From JAIVJM01 sp963816985 (GTDB lineage Bacteria; Acidobacteriota; Blastocatellia; Pyrinomonadales; Pyrinomonadaceae), in NCBI GenBank assembly GCA_963816985.1, contig CAWFMF010000004.1, forward strand, positions 4,216,001 through 4,280,000: a DNA stretch of 64,000 nt, given 5' to 3'. The notes beneath the pieces are model-generated. The model did not search any database, had not been told where the DNA came from, and saw only the letters and a list, made by a program, of their open reading frames with translations. Shown here in pieces: positions 17,337 through 26,565 of this stretch (position 1 is the stretch's first letter; the number at the start of each line of letters is the position of its first letter). Made by a program: the position numbers and the translations under genes.

Positions 17337-19470
17337 ATGACAGCGCGCCGCAGCACAGACACTCGCCGAACACTTCCGCCCACGGAGCGCCACGTCTTCC
17401 CCTTCACGGCCATCGTCGGGCAGGAGGAGATGAAGCTCGCGCTTGCTCCTCAACGTCATCGCGCCCTCAATCGGCGGCGTCTTCATCACGGGCCAGAGGG
17501 GGACGGGCAAGTCCACGGCGGTGCGCGCTCTCGCAGACCTTTTGCCGCCTCTCAAAGCCGTACAGGGTTGCGCCTTCAACTGCGACCCGTCGGACGAAGC
17601 CTCTCTCTGCGACGAGTGCCGCGCGCGTCTCGACGCGGGCGGGAAGATTCGCGCCGCGCGCAAGGCCGTGCCCGTCGTCGAGCTGCCGCTCGGAGCGACC
17701 GAAGACCGCGTCTGCGGCACGATTGACTTGACGCGCGCCGTGCGCGAGGGCGTCCGCGCCTTCGAGCCGGGCCTGCTCGCGCGCGCCAACCGAGGCTTCC
17801 TCTACATAGACGAAGTGAACCTGCTCGCCGACCATCTGGTTGACCTCCTGCTCGACGTGGCGGCGACGGGCCGCAACCGCGTCGAGCGCGAAGGCGTCTC
17901 GACCGAGCACCCCGCGCGCTTCGTCCTCGTCGGCTCGTCCAACCCCGAAGAAGGCGAACTCCGCCCGCAACTCCTCGACCGCTTCGGCCTCTGCGCCGAA
18001 GTCTCGACCGTCGCCGACGTTGACAGCCGCGTCCTCATCGTCGAACGCCGCGAAGCCTTCGAGCGCGACCCCGCGCGCTTCAACGAGACCGTGAGGGACG
18101 AGCAGGAGTCCCTCCGTCGCCGCCTGTCCCGCGCGCAAAAGGGCTTCGACAAAGTGACGCTCCCGCGCCCTCTCTTGCGCTCCATCGCCGAACTCTGCGC
18201 CCGTCTCAAAGTTGACGGCCACCGGGGCGAGCTGACGATTGCCCGCGCCGCCCGCGCCCTCGCGGCGCTCGAAGGCCGCAAGACCGCGACGGCGGAAGAC
18301 GTGCGGCGCGTGGCTCCGATGTCTCTGCGCCATCGGCTGCGCCGCGACCCGCTCGAACAGATGTCGGGCGGCGGGCGGATTGAAGAGAGCGTCGAAGAGC
18401 TTTTCGGCGACGGCCAAAAGCGAGCCGCCGAAGAAGCAAGCCGGGCCGCCGCCGCGCGCGACGACGAACCCACACGCTCAGGCGACGACAAAGGAGGCAA
18501 TGGACGCAGCCCTTCATCAACACCCAAGCCGAGGCCCGAAGGCGACCGGCGCGGCACGGGTCAGGAATCAAACCTCAGTGTCCTTCCGCCCGTCGCCGCG
18601 AATCTGCCCGAAGAGTTGCTCCGCACAGACGAAACACAGGCGGGCGGACGAAAGACTTCCTCCGCCGTTGCGCGTCGCGCGTCGGCCCGTAAATCTTCCT
18701 TCGCCACGCGCGGGCGCTACGCAGGCGCAACCCCATCGAACGCGACTTCAAAAAGTCTCGCGCTCGACGCGACGCTCCGTGCCGCCGCCGTCTCACATGC
18801 AAGTCAGCGAGACACTCCGTCCGCGCGCGCTCTGAACATCAAGGCCAGCGACCTCCGCTTCAAACGCTTCCGCGACAAGACGGGCACGCTCTTCATCTTC
18901 GCCGTGGACACTTCGGGGAGCATGGCCCTCAACCGCATCGGTCAGGCAAAAGGCGCGCTCGCGCACCTCCTCCGACAGTCCTATGTCCGCCGCGACCGCG
19001 TCGCGCTCGTCAGCTTCCGCGAGGGCGCAGCCCAGATTCTTCTCTCGCAATCCCGCTCGGCCTCTCGTACCCGCAGGATGCTCGACGCTCTGCCTTGCGG
19101 CGGCGCGACGCCCCTCGCCGCCGGACTCGTGCGCGCGCTCGAAGTCGCACGCGCGGCGCGTGGCGGCAACGAAGCGACGCGCGCCGTCCTTGTCCTCTTC
19201 ACCGACGGGCGGGCCAACCAGACGCTCACCCAACGGAAGGCCGCGACCCGCGCCGAGCACGCTCGCATTATTCGCCGAGAGATTAACGAACTAGGTGTTG
19301 CGCTGCGCGGGGCTGGCATCTCGTGCGTCGTCGTGGACACGCAGCACCGCTTCACTTCGGGCGGCGAAGGCCAGTCGCTCGCCGACTCGCTCGGCGGTCG
19401 CTACGTGCAACTCCCCCCGACGACTTCGACTGATGCGTTTGAAACCGCTTTGAAGGAAGTGGCGAATTGA
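17337..19470 (+). CDS. Magnesium/cobalt chelatase AAA+ and VWA subunit (BchI-BchD/ChlID type), one-base frameshift near the start
   Basis: The frame from ATG 17337 reads [16 protein letters not shown] and then slips by one base at about 17440. The +1 frame continues [24 protein letters not shown]. The span is 2134 bases, one more than 711 codons, so the intact protein is about 710 residues. N-terminal AAA+ domain: Walker [10 protein letters not shown], Walker [12 protein letters not shown], sensor [20 protein letters not shown] charged/Pro-rich linker (~330-470) leads to a VWA domain with a complete MIDAS (DTSGSMA, then GGATPLAAG and [10 protein letters not shown]). With an intact P-loop it could do both I and D jobs. 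The partner is the split H subunit downstream. It is related also to putative cobaltochelatase subunits. Confidence 0.88.
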
Positions 19471-19494
19471 ATTACCAGCGACCGTGGAAATTGA

Positions 19495-19565
19495 TGTAGG
19501 GGCAGGGCTCGTCCCTGCCCGCGTGGTTTCGTCAGAGACGGGCAGGGACGAGCCCTGCCCCTACA
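19495..19565. repeat. Palindromic intergenic repeat, family B copy 3
   Basis: 27-base perfect inverted arms, 19495-19521 and 19539-19565, around 17 bases. It sits between the AAA+/VWA gene and the first BchH half, where a terminator-like hairpin could reduce read-through. Confidence 0.92.
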
Positions 19566-19578
19566 AAAACACTCGTCC

Positions 19579-21318
19579 ATGACAGAGCCCGAATCAACAT
19601 TGTCGTCGGAAGAGCGAGACCAACGCGTCCTCAAGCTCTACGAGCAGGTTCTGGAGATCGAGCAGCGCTTGATTCCGACGGGGCTGCACGTCTTCGGGCG
19701 AGCGTCGGACGAGCGCGAGTGCGCCGACCTGCTGCGGATGGTGGCCTCCTTCGAACGGCCCGAATGCGGGACGCGCGCGCTGCCCGACATGGTCGCCGAA
19801 GGCTTGGGGCTCGGCGCTTATGAAGCGTTGTTAGCAGAGCAGACTGAAGACGGCTGGCGCAGGCGCGAGCGCGTCGAGGCGGTCGTGCGGGAGGGCATCG
19901 CGCTCTTCCTCAGAGAAGGCACGGAGAGCGCGTGCGCGTGGCTTGAGGCGGAGGCGCGCGTGCCCGTCGTCGAGTCAGTAAAACTGTTCGGGCTGCTGTC
20001 GAGAATCAGGGAGCAACTCGGCACGAACCCAGAGCTTGAGAGCTTCGCGCGCGCTCTGCGCGGCGAGTACATCGAGCCCGGCCCCGGCGCGGACATCGTT
20101 CAAAATCCCTTCATCCTCCCGACGGGCCGGAACACGCACGCCGTCAACCCCTACGCCGTCCCTTCCGTCGTGGCCTACGCGCGCGCCGAGCGGGTCGTGA
20201 ATCTCCTGCTCGAACGACACCGCGCCGAGCACGGTCGTTACCCGCGCGCGATGGCGCTCGTCCTGTGGGGCTTGGACAACATCAAGACGCAGGGCGAAGG
20301 CGTGGCGCAGGCTCTGTGGCTGCTCGGCGTGCGGCCCGTTCGAGACTCTCTGAACCGCGTGACGGAGGTCGAGCCCATCCCGCTCGAACGTCTGGGCCGT
20401 CCGCGCATTGACGTGGTGATGACGGTCTCCGGCATCTTCCGCGACCTCTTCGGCGCGACGATGACGCTCTTAGACAAGGCCGTGCGGCGCGTCGCCGAAT
20501 TGGATGAGCCCGACGAGTGGAACTTCGTCCGGCGCAACATCCGCGAAGAGACGGAGGCGACGGGCTGCGACTTCGACGAGGCCGCCTTGCGCGTCTACTC
20601 GAACGCGCCGGGGAGCTACGGCACGAACGTCAACTTCATGGTCATGGACTCGCAGTGGGAGCACGCCGACGCGCTCGGCGACCTCTTCGTGACGCGCAAG
20701 TGTTTCGCCTACGGTCGCGACAAAGAGGGCCGCGCTCTCGAAGGCCGCGAAGCGCGCGCCGGGCTCGGTCGCGCTCTCGCCCGCGTCGAGGCGACGTACC
20801 AGAACATAGACTCCTTCGAAATCGGCGTCACCGACGTTGACCATTACTTCGAGTACCTCGGCGGCGTCTCGAAGGCGGTCGAAAAACACGCCGCCGCGCG
20901 CCCCGCCATCTACCTCTCCGACGCGCTCTCGCGCGACGCGCGCGTCCGCTCGCTCGAAGAGACCGTGCGGCTTGAGACGCGCACCAAGACGCTCAACCCG
21001 AAGTGGTACGAGGGGATGCTGCGGCACGGCTTCCGGGGCGTCGCCGAGATAGAGAGCCACGTCACGAACACCTTCGGGTGGAGCGCGACCGCCGACGCCG
21101 TGGACGACTGGGTCTACACGGAAGTCGCCGAGACCTTCGTCCTCGACGAACGGATGCTCGAACGTCTTTCGACCCTCAACCCGCACTCGGCGCGCTCGCT
21201 CATCGCACGCCTGCTCGAAGCCGAGGGGCGCGGCTTCTGGGCGGCAGAGCCCGAAATGTTAGGGCGGCTGCGCGAAATCTTCTCGACGCTCGAAGACCGC
21301 ATCGAGGGCGTGGCGTAA
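19579..21318 (+). CDS. Magnesium chelatase H subunit, C-terminal half (BchH/ChlH/CobN family)
   Basis: 579 residues matching only the C-terminal half of BchH. The start (SEERDQRVLKLYEQVLEIEQ then RLIPTGLHVFG) corresponds to the interdomain linker preceding the LPxGLHV block. It continues with NPYAVPS, YPRAMALVLWGLDNIKTQGEG, RPRIDVVMTVSGIFRDLF, SNAPGSYGTNVN and a conserved end VTNTFGWSATADAVDDW. The family carries the porphyrin-binding, metal-inserting subunit. The N-terminal half lies downstream, so gene order is reversed relative to the domain order. The match to BchH is closer than to CobN (NIKTQGEG, SGIFRDLF). The product presumably associates with the other half as a heterodimer. Confidence 0.9.
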   Translation: MTEPESTLSSEERDQRVLKLYEQVLEIEQRLIPTGLHVFGRASDERECADLLRMVASFERPECGTRALPDMVAEGLGLGAYEALLAEQTEDGWRRRERVEAVVREGIALFLREGTESACAWLEAEARVPVVESVKLFGLLSRIREQLGTNPELESFARALRGEYIEPGPGADIVQNPFILPTGRNTHAVNPYAVPSVVAYARAERVVNLLLERHRAEHGRYPRAMALVLWGLDNIKTQGEGVAQALWLLGVRPVRDSLNRVTEVEPIPLERLGRPRIDVVMTVSGIFRDLFGATMTLLDKAVRRVAELDEPDEWNFVRRNIREETEATGCDFDEAALRVYSNAPGSYGTNVNFMVMDSQWEHADALGDLFVTRKCFAYGRDKEGRALEGREARAGLGRALARVEATYQNIDSFEIGVTDVDHYFEYLGGVSKAVEKHAAARPAIYLSDALSRDARVRSLEETVRLETRTKTLNPKWYEGMLRHGFRGVAEIESHVTNTFGWSATADAVDDWVYTEVAETFVLDERMLERLSTLNPHSARSLIARLLEAEGRGFWAAEPEMLGRLREIFSTLEDRIEGVA

Positions 21319-21343
21319 AGAGAGAGGGGCGCGGACGTAAAGG

Positions 21344-23590
21344 ATGAGCGACGCTCAAACGAACAACCCCGGCGCGTTGAACCTGACGGCGCTCTACGTC
21401 GGCTCAAGTCTGCTCGGCCCGCTCCGGCAGGCCGAGGGCGAGTTGAACCGGCGTTACGGTCTGGCCTTGCGCGTCGCCGCCTACAACCTCGGAGCGTCTT
21501 TGACGGAAGAGGAGTGGCGGTGCGTCGAAGATGATTTAAGTCGCGCACAAGTCGTCTTCATCATCCACGTCACGGACGGCGAGAACGCCACTCGGCTGTT
21601 CCCGCTGCTCAAGCGTTTCGAGTCGAAGCACCGCGCCGTCGTCGTCATCAACTGCATGCCTGAGCTGATGCGGCGGACGCGGATGGGCAAGCTGAGTTTC
21701 GGGGGCGGCGCGGACGCGCGAGAGACTGATGGGGAAGAGAAGTCGAACGGCGGCGCGAGTCGTTCGCGCCGGCTGCTGAAGAGCGCGGGCGGTTGGATGG
21801 GCGAGCAAGTCCGCGCGCGTCGCGGCGGCGGTCGCGGGTCGAAGCACACGCAGTATCAACGGCTCGTCGAGCGGATGCCCGCGCTCCTGCGCTTCGTGCC
21901 GAGCGCGGGCCGCCTGCGCGACGTGAAGCATTACCTTTATCTCTTCTGTTACTTCCTCCAGCCGACGCCCGCTAACATCCGCTCGATGCTGCTCTACGCG
22001 CTCAAGCATTACGCGGGCGTCGGTCGCCTGTCGAAGGTCGAAGTCCCGCCGCCTGAGTCCGTGCCCGCCGTCGGCGTCTATCACCCGGACGCGCCGTCGC
22101 TGTTTCCGACTTACGAGGCTTACAAAAAATGGTACGAACGCCGAGGCCGTGGGCAGCATCCGGCCTCGCTCGACGCGGCGCGGACAGTCGGGCTCCTTCT
22201 GATGCGGACGCATATTGTGAGCGGGACGCGGCGGCATTACGACGGGTTGATTCGTGCGATTGAAGACGAAGGGCTCGCCGTCCTGCCCGTCATTTCAACT
22301 TTCATGGACAACCGCGAGGCGTGCGCGCGCTTCTTCGCCGAAGGCGTTGCGGAAGGAAAGAAGAAGAAAGTTGAGTTGAAGGAGAGCGAAGCGGAAGGCC
22401 AGCCGATGAAGTCGCGCGTCAGTCAGATAGTCTCGCTCACGGGCTTCAGCTTCGTGGGCGGCCCGGCGATGAATGACAGCGAGGCGGCGGTCGAATTCCT
22501 TCGCGGGTTGAATCGCCCGTTCCGCTCGGCGGTGAGTCTCGACGTGCAGACGGTCGAGGCGTGGCGCGACTCGCCGACGGGCCTCAACCCCGTACAGGCG
22601 GGGATGCAAATCGCCATCCCTGAGATTGACGGCGCGACCGAGCCCTTCGTCTACGGCGGCTTGCCCACGGGCGGCGCGGAGCCGGTCGCGCTCGAAGACC
22701 GTTGCCGAAGACTCGCGCGAAGGCTCCGCCGTTGGAATCATCTTCAGACCGCCGAACGTTCGACTCTCAAACTCGCGCTCGTCGTCTTCTGCTTCCCGCC
22801 CAACAAGGGCAACATCGGAACCGCCGCCGAGCTGGATGTCTTTCCGAGCCTCTTTGAAATCCTCCGGCGTTTGCAGACGGAAGGCTACGCGGTCGAAGTC
22901 CCGTTGGACGCCGAAGCCTTGCGCGATGCGGTCATCGGCGGCAACTCCGAGAGCTTCGGCGCGGTCGCCAACGTCGCTTACCGGATGAGCGCGGACGAGT
23001 ACCTGAAGCTCTGCCCCTACGCGCGTGAGATTGAAGCGGAGTGGGGCGCGGCCCCCGGTCAAATCAACTCGTTCGGGCGCGACCTTCTGATTCAAGGCGT
23101 GCAGCTCGGCAACGTCTTCGTCGCCGTGCAGCCGACCTTCGGCTACGAAGGCGACCCGATGCGTTTGCTCATGGCGCGGGGCGGAGCGCCGCATCACGGC
23201 TTCGCGGCGCTCTACACGTATCTCGAAAAAGTCTTCCGTGCCGACGCCGTGGTGCACACGGGGACGCACGGCGCGCTCGAATTCATGCCGGGCAAGCAGG
23301 TCGGGCTCTCCGGCGAGTGCTGGCCCGACCGCTTGATTGGAGAGCTACCTCACGTATATCTTTACAGCGTCAACAATCCCTCGGAAGGCTCAATCGCCCG
23401 TCGCCGTTCATACGCAGAACTTGTCTCGTATCTCATTCCCCCGGTCGCGGACGCGGGCCTCTACCGCGAGTTGGCGTCTTTGAAGGAAACGTTGCTCGCT
23501 TACCGTCAGGCGACGGACGAGCGGGCGCGCGAGCAGCTCTACGCGGTCATCGAAGAGAAGTCGCGCGAGCTGCACTTCGTTCCTGAATAA
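21344..23590 (+). CDS. Magnesium chelatase H subunit, N-terminal half (BchH/ChlH/CobN family)
   Basis: 748 residues corresponding to the N-terminal and central BchH domains: LRQAEGELNRRYG, VFIIHVTDGENATRLFPLL, LLLMRTHIVSGTRRHYDGLI, LVVFCFPPNKGNIGTAAELDVF. The metal-insertion block THGALEFMPGKQVGLSGE, then NNPSEGSIARRRSYAELVSY, is of BchH type; CobN has LEWLPGK and NDPGEG instead. The two glutamates in ALEF and NPSE are 35 residues apart, as in cyanobacterial ChlH, where they are implicated in catalysis (from memory). The protein stops at EEKSRELHFVPE, in the interdomain linker. It begins 25 bases after the C-terminal-half gene, so the two are almost certainly co-transcribed. Confidence 0.9.
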   Translation: MSDAQTNNPGALNLTALYVGSSLLGPLRQAEGELNRRYGLALRVAAYNLGASLTEEEWRCVEDDLSRAQVVFIIHVTDGENATRLFPLLKRFESKHRAVVVINCMPELMRRTRMGKLSFGGGADARETDGEEKSNGGASRSRRLLKSAGGWMGEQVRARRGGGRGSKHTQYQRLVERMPALLRFVPSAGRLRDVKHYLYLFCYFLQPTPANIRSMLLYALKHYAGVGRLSKVEVPPPESVPAVGVYHPDAPSLFPTYEAYKKWYERRGRGQHPASLDAARTVGLLLMRTHIVSGTRRHYDGLIRAIEDEGLAVLPVISTFMDNREACARFFAEGVAEGKKKKVELKESEAEGQPMKSRVSQIVSLTGFSFVGGPAMNDSEAAVEFLRGLNRPFRSAVSLDVQTVEAWRDSPTGLNPVQAGMQIAIPEIDGATEPFVYGGLPTGGAEPVALEDRCRRLARRLRRWNHLQTAERSTLKLALVVFCFPPNKGNIGTAAELDVFPSLFEILRRLQTEGYAVEVPLDAEALRDAVIGGNSESFGAVANVAYRMSADEYLKLCPYAREIEAEWGAAPGQINSFGRDLLIQGVQLGNVFVAVQPTFGYEGDPMRLLMARGGAPHHGFAALYTYLEKVFRADAVVHTGTHGALEFMPGKQVGLSGECWPDRLIGELPHVYLYSVNNPSEGSIARRRSYAELVSYLIPPVADAGLYRELASLKETLLAYRQATDERAREQLYAVIEEKSRELHFVPE

Positions 23591-23625
23591 AGTTAATAGT
23601 TGTTCGTTCGTTAAAGGGGGGAGTG

Positions 23626-25938
23626 ATGAAATACAAGGTCTGCGCGACGTTCCTGTTACTGCTCTGCGGCCTCACGACAATCTTCATCCTGACGGATAAC
23701 TCCGGTTCCGGCTCGGCCCGTGCGCAGGGCTCGACGTTGCCGACGCTCGCCATCTCACCGTTCGTGTCGGGCGTGCCGTCGCCCATCGGCATCACGCACG
23801 CGGGCGACGGGAGTGGCCGCGTCTTCATCATCCAGCAGGCGGGCCGCATCCGCGTCGTGAAGAATAACGCGCTGCTCGCGACCCCCTTCCTCGACATCTC
23901 TGCGCGCGTCAGTTGCTGCGGCGAGCGCGGTCTGCTCGGCCTCGCCTTCCCGCCGGACTACGAGTTGAAGGGTTACTTCTACGTCAACTACACGAACACC
24001 GCCGGGACGACCGTCATCTCTCGTTTCCAGAAGAGCGCGGGCAGCGATGACGTGGCCGACCCTTCGACCGAGCAAATCCTCATCACCATCGCGCAGCCCT
24101 TCGCGAATCATAACGGCGGGCACATGGCCTTCGGCCCCACGGACGGACAGCTCTACGTCGGGATGGGCGACGGCGGCGACGGCGGCGACCCCGGCAACCG
24201 CGCACAGAATCCGAACGAGCTTCTCGGCAAGATGCTCCGCTTAGATGTTGAGACCGGAAGGCCGTACACCTACACCGTCCCCGCCAACAACCCCTTCGTC
24301 AACACCGCAGGCTTCCGCCCCGAAATCTGGGCGCTCGGCCTGCGCAACCCGTGGCGCTTCTCCTTCGACCGACTGACCGCAGACCTCTACATCGGCGACG
24401 TGGGGCAGAATAATTTTGAGGAGATAGACTTTCAGCCCGCCGCGAGCGCGGGCGGCGAGAACTACGGCTGGCGCATCATGGAGGGCGCGCACTGCTTCAA
24501 CCCGCCGGGCTGCTCCGTGACGGGCCTGACGCTCCCCGTCTTCGAATACACGCACGCCGAAGGCTGCTCGATTACGGGCGGCTACGTCTATCGCGGCGGG
24601 ACGTTCCCGCGCATGCAGGGGCTCTACTTCTACGCCGACTACTGCAACGGACGCATCTGGGCCTTGAGCCGCAACGGCTCGGCGTGGCAGAGCACGCTCC
24701 TCTTAGACACGAGCATCAACGTCTCTTCCTTCGGCGAGGACGAGGCCGGGAACCTCTACGTCGCGAGCCACAACAGCGGCGAGGTCTTCCGCGTCGTGGA
24801 CACCGCGACCCCGCCGCCGCCGACGCCTACTCCGACGCCCGCCGAGATAAGATTCGAGTTGGAGAACGTCTCCGTCCCCGAAGCGCAGGGCAAGGCGCAG
24901 ATAAAAGTCATCCGCACCGGCGACCCCGCGCCCGAATTCACCGTCTTCTACTCGACCACCGACGGCACGGCCTCCGAGCGCAAGGACTACACGACCGCGC
25001 AAGGCTCTCTGCGTTTCGCACCGGGCGAGACGGAGAAGACCTTCGACGTGCTCATCACCAACGACGAGACTGACGAGAGCAATGAGACCGTCGCCCTCTC
25101 ACTCGCGCAGATGAGCGGCTTGCTCACGTTCCAGACCGACTCGGCGCAACTGACCATCACGGACGACGACGCCGCGACGAGCGCCGCGAACCCCATTGAC
25201 CGCTCGGACTTCTTCGTCCGACAGCATTACATTGACTTCCTCAACCGCGAGCCCGACGCCGGGGGCCTCGCCTTCTGGGTGGGCGGTATTGAGTCCTGCG
25301 GCGCGAACGCCTCGTGCCGCGAAGAGAAGCGGAGAGACACTTCAGCCGCCTTCTTCCTCTCGATAGAGTTTCAGGAGACCGGCTACCTCGTCTACCGCCT
25401 GCACAAGGCGGCCTACGGCGACATTCCGAGCTTCAGAGACTTCCTCGCCGACACGCAGCAGATCAGCCGGGGCATCATCGTCGGCGTCGGCGACTGGGCC
25501 GCGCAGTTGCAGCGGAACAAGGAGTCCTTCGTCAACGAGTTCGTCGCGCGCCAGAGGTTCCTCAACCGCTTCCCCACGGGGCAGACGCCCGCGCAGTACG
25601 TCGGCGTGCTCAACGTCGGCACGGAGAGCGTCGCGCTCACGCCGAACGAGCGCGACCAACTGGCAAGCAGATTGGCGGCGGGGCAGGAGACCCGCGCCAC
25701 CGCGCTCCGCTTCGTCGCCGAGGACGACGACTTCGAGCGCGCCGAACTCAACCGCGCGTTCGTCCTCATGCAATACTTCGGCTACATGCGCCGCAACCCG
25801 AACGACCCGCCGGACACGGACTTTCGCGGCTACGACTTCTGGCTCGAAAAGCTCAACGACCACAACGGCGACTTCCGCGGCGCGCAGATGGTCGAAGCCT
25901 TCATCACGTCAATCGAATACCGCGACCGCTTCAGATAG
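23626..25938 (+). CDS. Secreted PQQ-dependent sugar dehydrogenase with Calx-beta and DUF4214 domains
   Basis: 770 residues. ATG at 23626 follows GGGGGAG. A signal peptide ends near SARAQG. Residues ~40-390 form a glucose/sorbosone dehydrogenase six-bladed propeller: GDGSGRVFIIQQAGRIRV, CCGERGLLGLAF, NHNGGHMAFGPTDGQLYVGMGDGG, LRNPWRFSFD and GENYGWRIMEG are the family blocks. A Pro/Thr hinge (~395-405) joins a Calx-beta domain (~408-510, ending TITDDD). The last 230 residues form a DUF4214-type domain (FVRQHYIDFLNREPDAGGLAFW). Such proteins oxidise sugars extracellularly or in the periplasm using PQQ. PQQ synthesis genes are not in the window. The added domains suggest cell-surface or matrix attachment. 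Confidence 0.88.
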   Translation: MKYKVCATFLLLLCGLTTIFILTDNSGSGSARAQGSTLPTLAISPFVSGVPSPIGITHAGDGSGRVFIIQQAGRIRVVKNNALLATPFLDISARVSCCGERGLLGLAFPPDYELKGYFYVNYTNTAGTTVISRFQKSAGSDDVADPSTEQILITIAQPFANHNGGHMAFGPTDGQLYVGMGDGGDGGDPGNRAQNPNELLGKMLRLDVETGRPYTYTVPANNPFVNTAGFRPEIWALGLRNPWRFSFDRLTADLYIGDVGQNNFEEIDFQPAASAGGENYGWRIMEGAHCFNPPGCSVTGLTLPVFEYTHAEGCSITGGYVYRGGTFPRMQGLYFYADYCNGRIWALSRNGSAWQSTLLLDTSINVSSFGEDEAGNLYVASHNSGEVFRVVDTATPPPPTPTPTPAEIRFELENVSVPEAQGKAQIKVIRTGDPAPEFTVFYSTTDGTASERKDYTTAQGSLRFAPGETEKTFDVLITNDETDESNETVALSLAQMSGLLTFQTDSAQLTITDDDAATSAANPIDRSDFFVRQHYIDFLNREPDAGGLAFWVGGIESCGANASCREEKRRDTSAAFFLSIEFQETGYLVYRLHKAAYGDIPSFRDFLADTQQISRGIIVGVGDWAAQLQRNKESFVNEFVARQRFLNRFPTGQTPAQYVGVLNVGTESVALTPNERDQLASRLAAGQETRATALRFVAEDDDFERAELNRAFVLMQYFGYMRRNPNDPPDTDFRGYDFWLEKLNDHNGDFRGAQMVEAFITSIEYRDRFR

Positions 25939-25943
25939 AACAG

Positions 25944-26165
25944 AATCCCCGAAGGGGATACAGACAATAGCCGGGGGCAGAGCGAAGGCTTTAGCCTGAG
26001 CGCCGCCCCCGGAACGGACAAGAAAAAGGAACCCGACCCTGAAGGGGTCGCAGGCGCGCGTTGCGGTGCGACCCTTTCAGGGTCGGAATGTTTTTCGACG
26101 CGTCACCGGGGGCGGCGTGCTGCGCACTTGCCCCCGGCTATTGTCTTCATCCCCTTCGGGGATTT
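25944..26165. repeat. Long nested palindrome (family E)
   Basis: Outer arms: 25944-25978 (with CCCCGAAGGGGAT and GACAATAGCCGGGGGC) against 26130-26165. An inner inverted pair GACCCTGAAGGGGTCGCA / TGCGACCCTTTCAGGGTC lies at about 26035-26083. It occupies nearly the whole gap between convergent genes (PQQ dehydrogenase rightward, glutaredoxin leftward). Confidence 0.88.
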
Positions 26166-26186
26166 CTTCTGTCCGCACGCCCTCCC

Positions 26187-26447
26187 TCACGGTCGGGCTT
26201 CCGCTTTGCGGAGCGCGCGTTTGAAGTCTTCCGCCGTGAGGGTGTATTTGAAGGCGTGCGTGCCGTTGATGCAGACGACGGGAATCTCCGTGCCGTAGCG
26301 GCGTTGGAGTTCGGGGTCTGAGAGGATGTTGACCTCCTCGAAGGTGTAGGCGTCGCGGCCCCCGGCGCGCTTGATTTCGCGTTTGGCGTCGTCGCAGAGG
26401 TGGCAGCCGGGCTTCGTGTAGAGGACGACGTGCGGCTTCCGGCTCAT
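26187..26447 (-). CDS. Glutaredoxin-family thiol protein
   Basis: 86 residues with a thioredoxin-like fold. The redox motif is CHLC in YTKPGCHLCDDAK. The cis-proline segment is TEIPVVCING. This matches the glutaredoxin-like YruB/DUF836-type group rather than classical glutaredoxin (CPYC). It probably reduces disulfides or binds glutathione in the cytosol. Divergent from the respiratory cluster that starts at 26788; a link to cytochrome maturation is possible but only by location. Confidence 0.88.
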   Translation of the reverse strand: MSRKPHVVLYTKPGCHLCDDAKREIKRAGGRDAYTFEEVNILSDPELQRRYGTEIPVVCINGTHAFKYTLTAEDFKRALRKAEARP

Positions 26448-26536
26448 CTTTGTGCCTCCGGATTTTGCCCGCCACGGCGCGCGAAAAATGTACCGGCGAG
26501 GCGGTCGTCAGCAATCTTCATAGTAAAAAATAAATG

Positions 26537-26565
26537 TTGCCACAGAACTGTGAAAAGGGTATAAA
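26537..26565 (+). promoter_or_regulatory. Sigma-70-type promoter for the respiratory cluster
   Basis: TTGCCA (26537-26542), a 17-base spacer, then TATAAA (26560-26565). It gives a leader of about 215 bases before the Rieske GTG. The surrounding 26448-26787 gap has no convincing gene. Confidence 0.5.

Noticed and set aside
19579..23590. CobN (cobaltochelatase) as the first choice for the H subunit
   Set aside because: Motifs LEFMPGKQVG and NNPSEGSIARRRSY are BchH-type; CobN has LEWLPGK and NDPGEG. Not excluded as a function, only as a sequence family call.
17337..25938. Photosynthesis gene cluster
   Set aside because: Only chelatase subunits are seen; no reaction-centre, chlorosome or other bacteriochlorophyll enzyme gene lies in the window.
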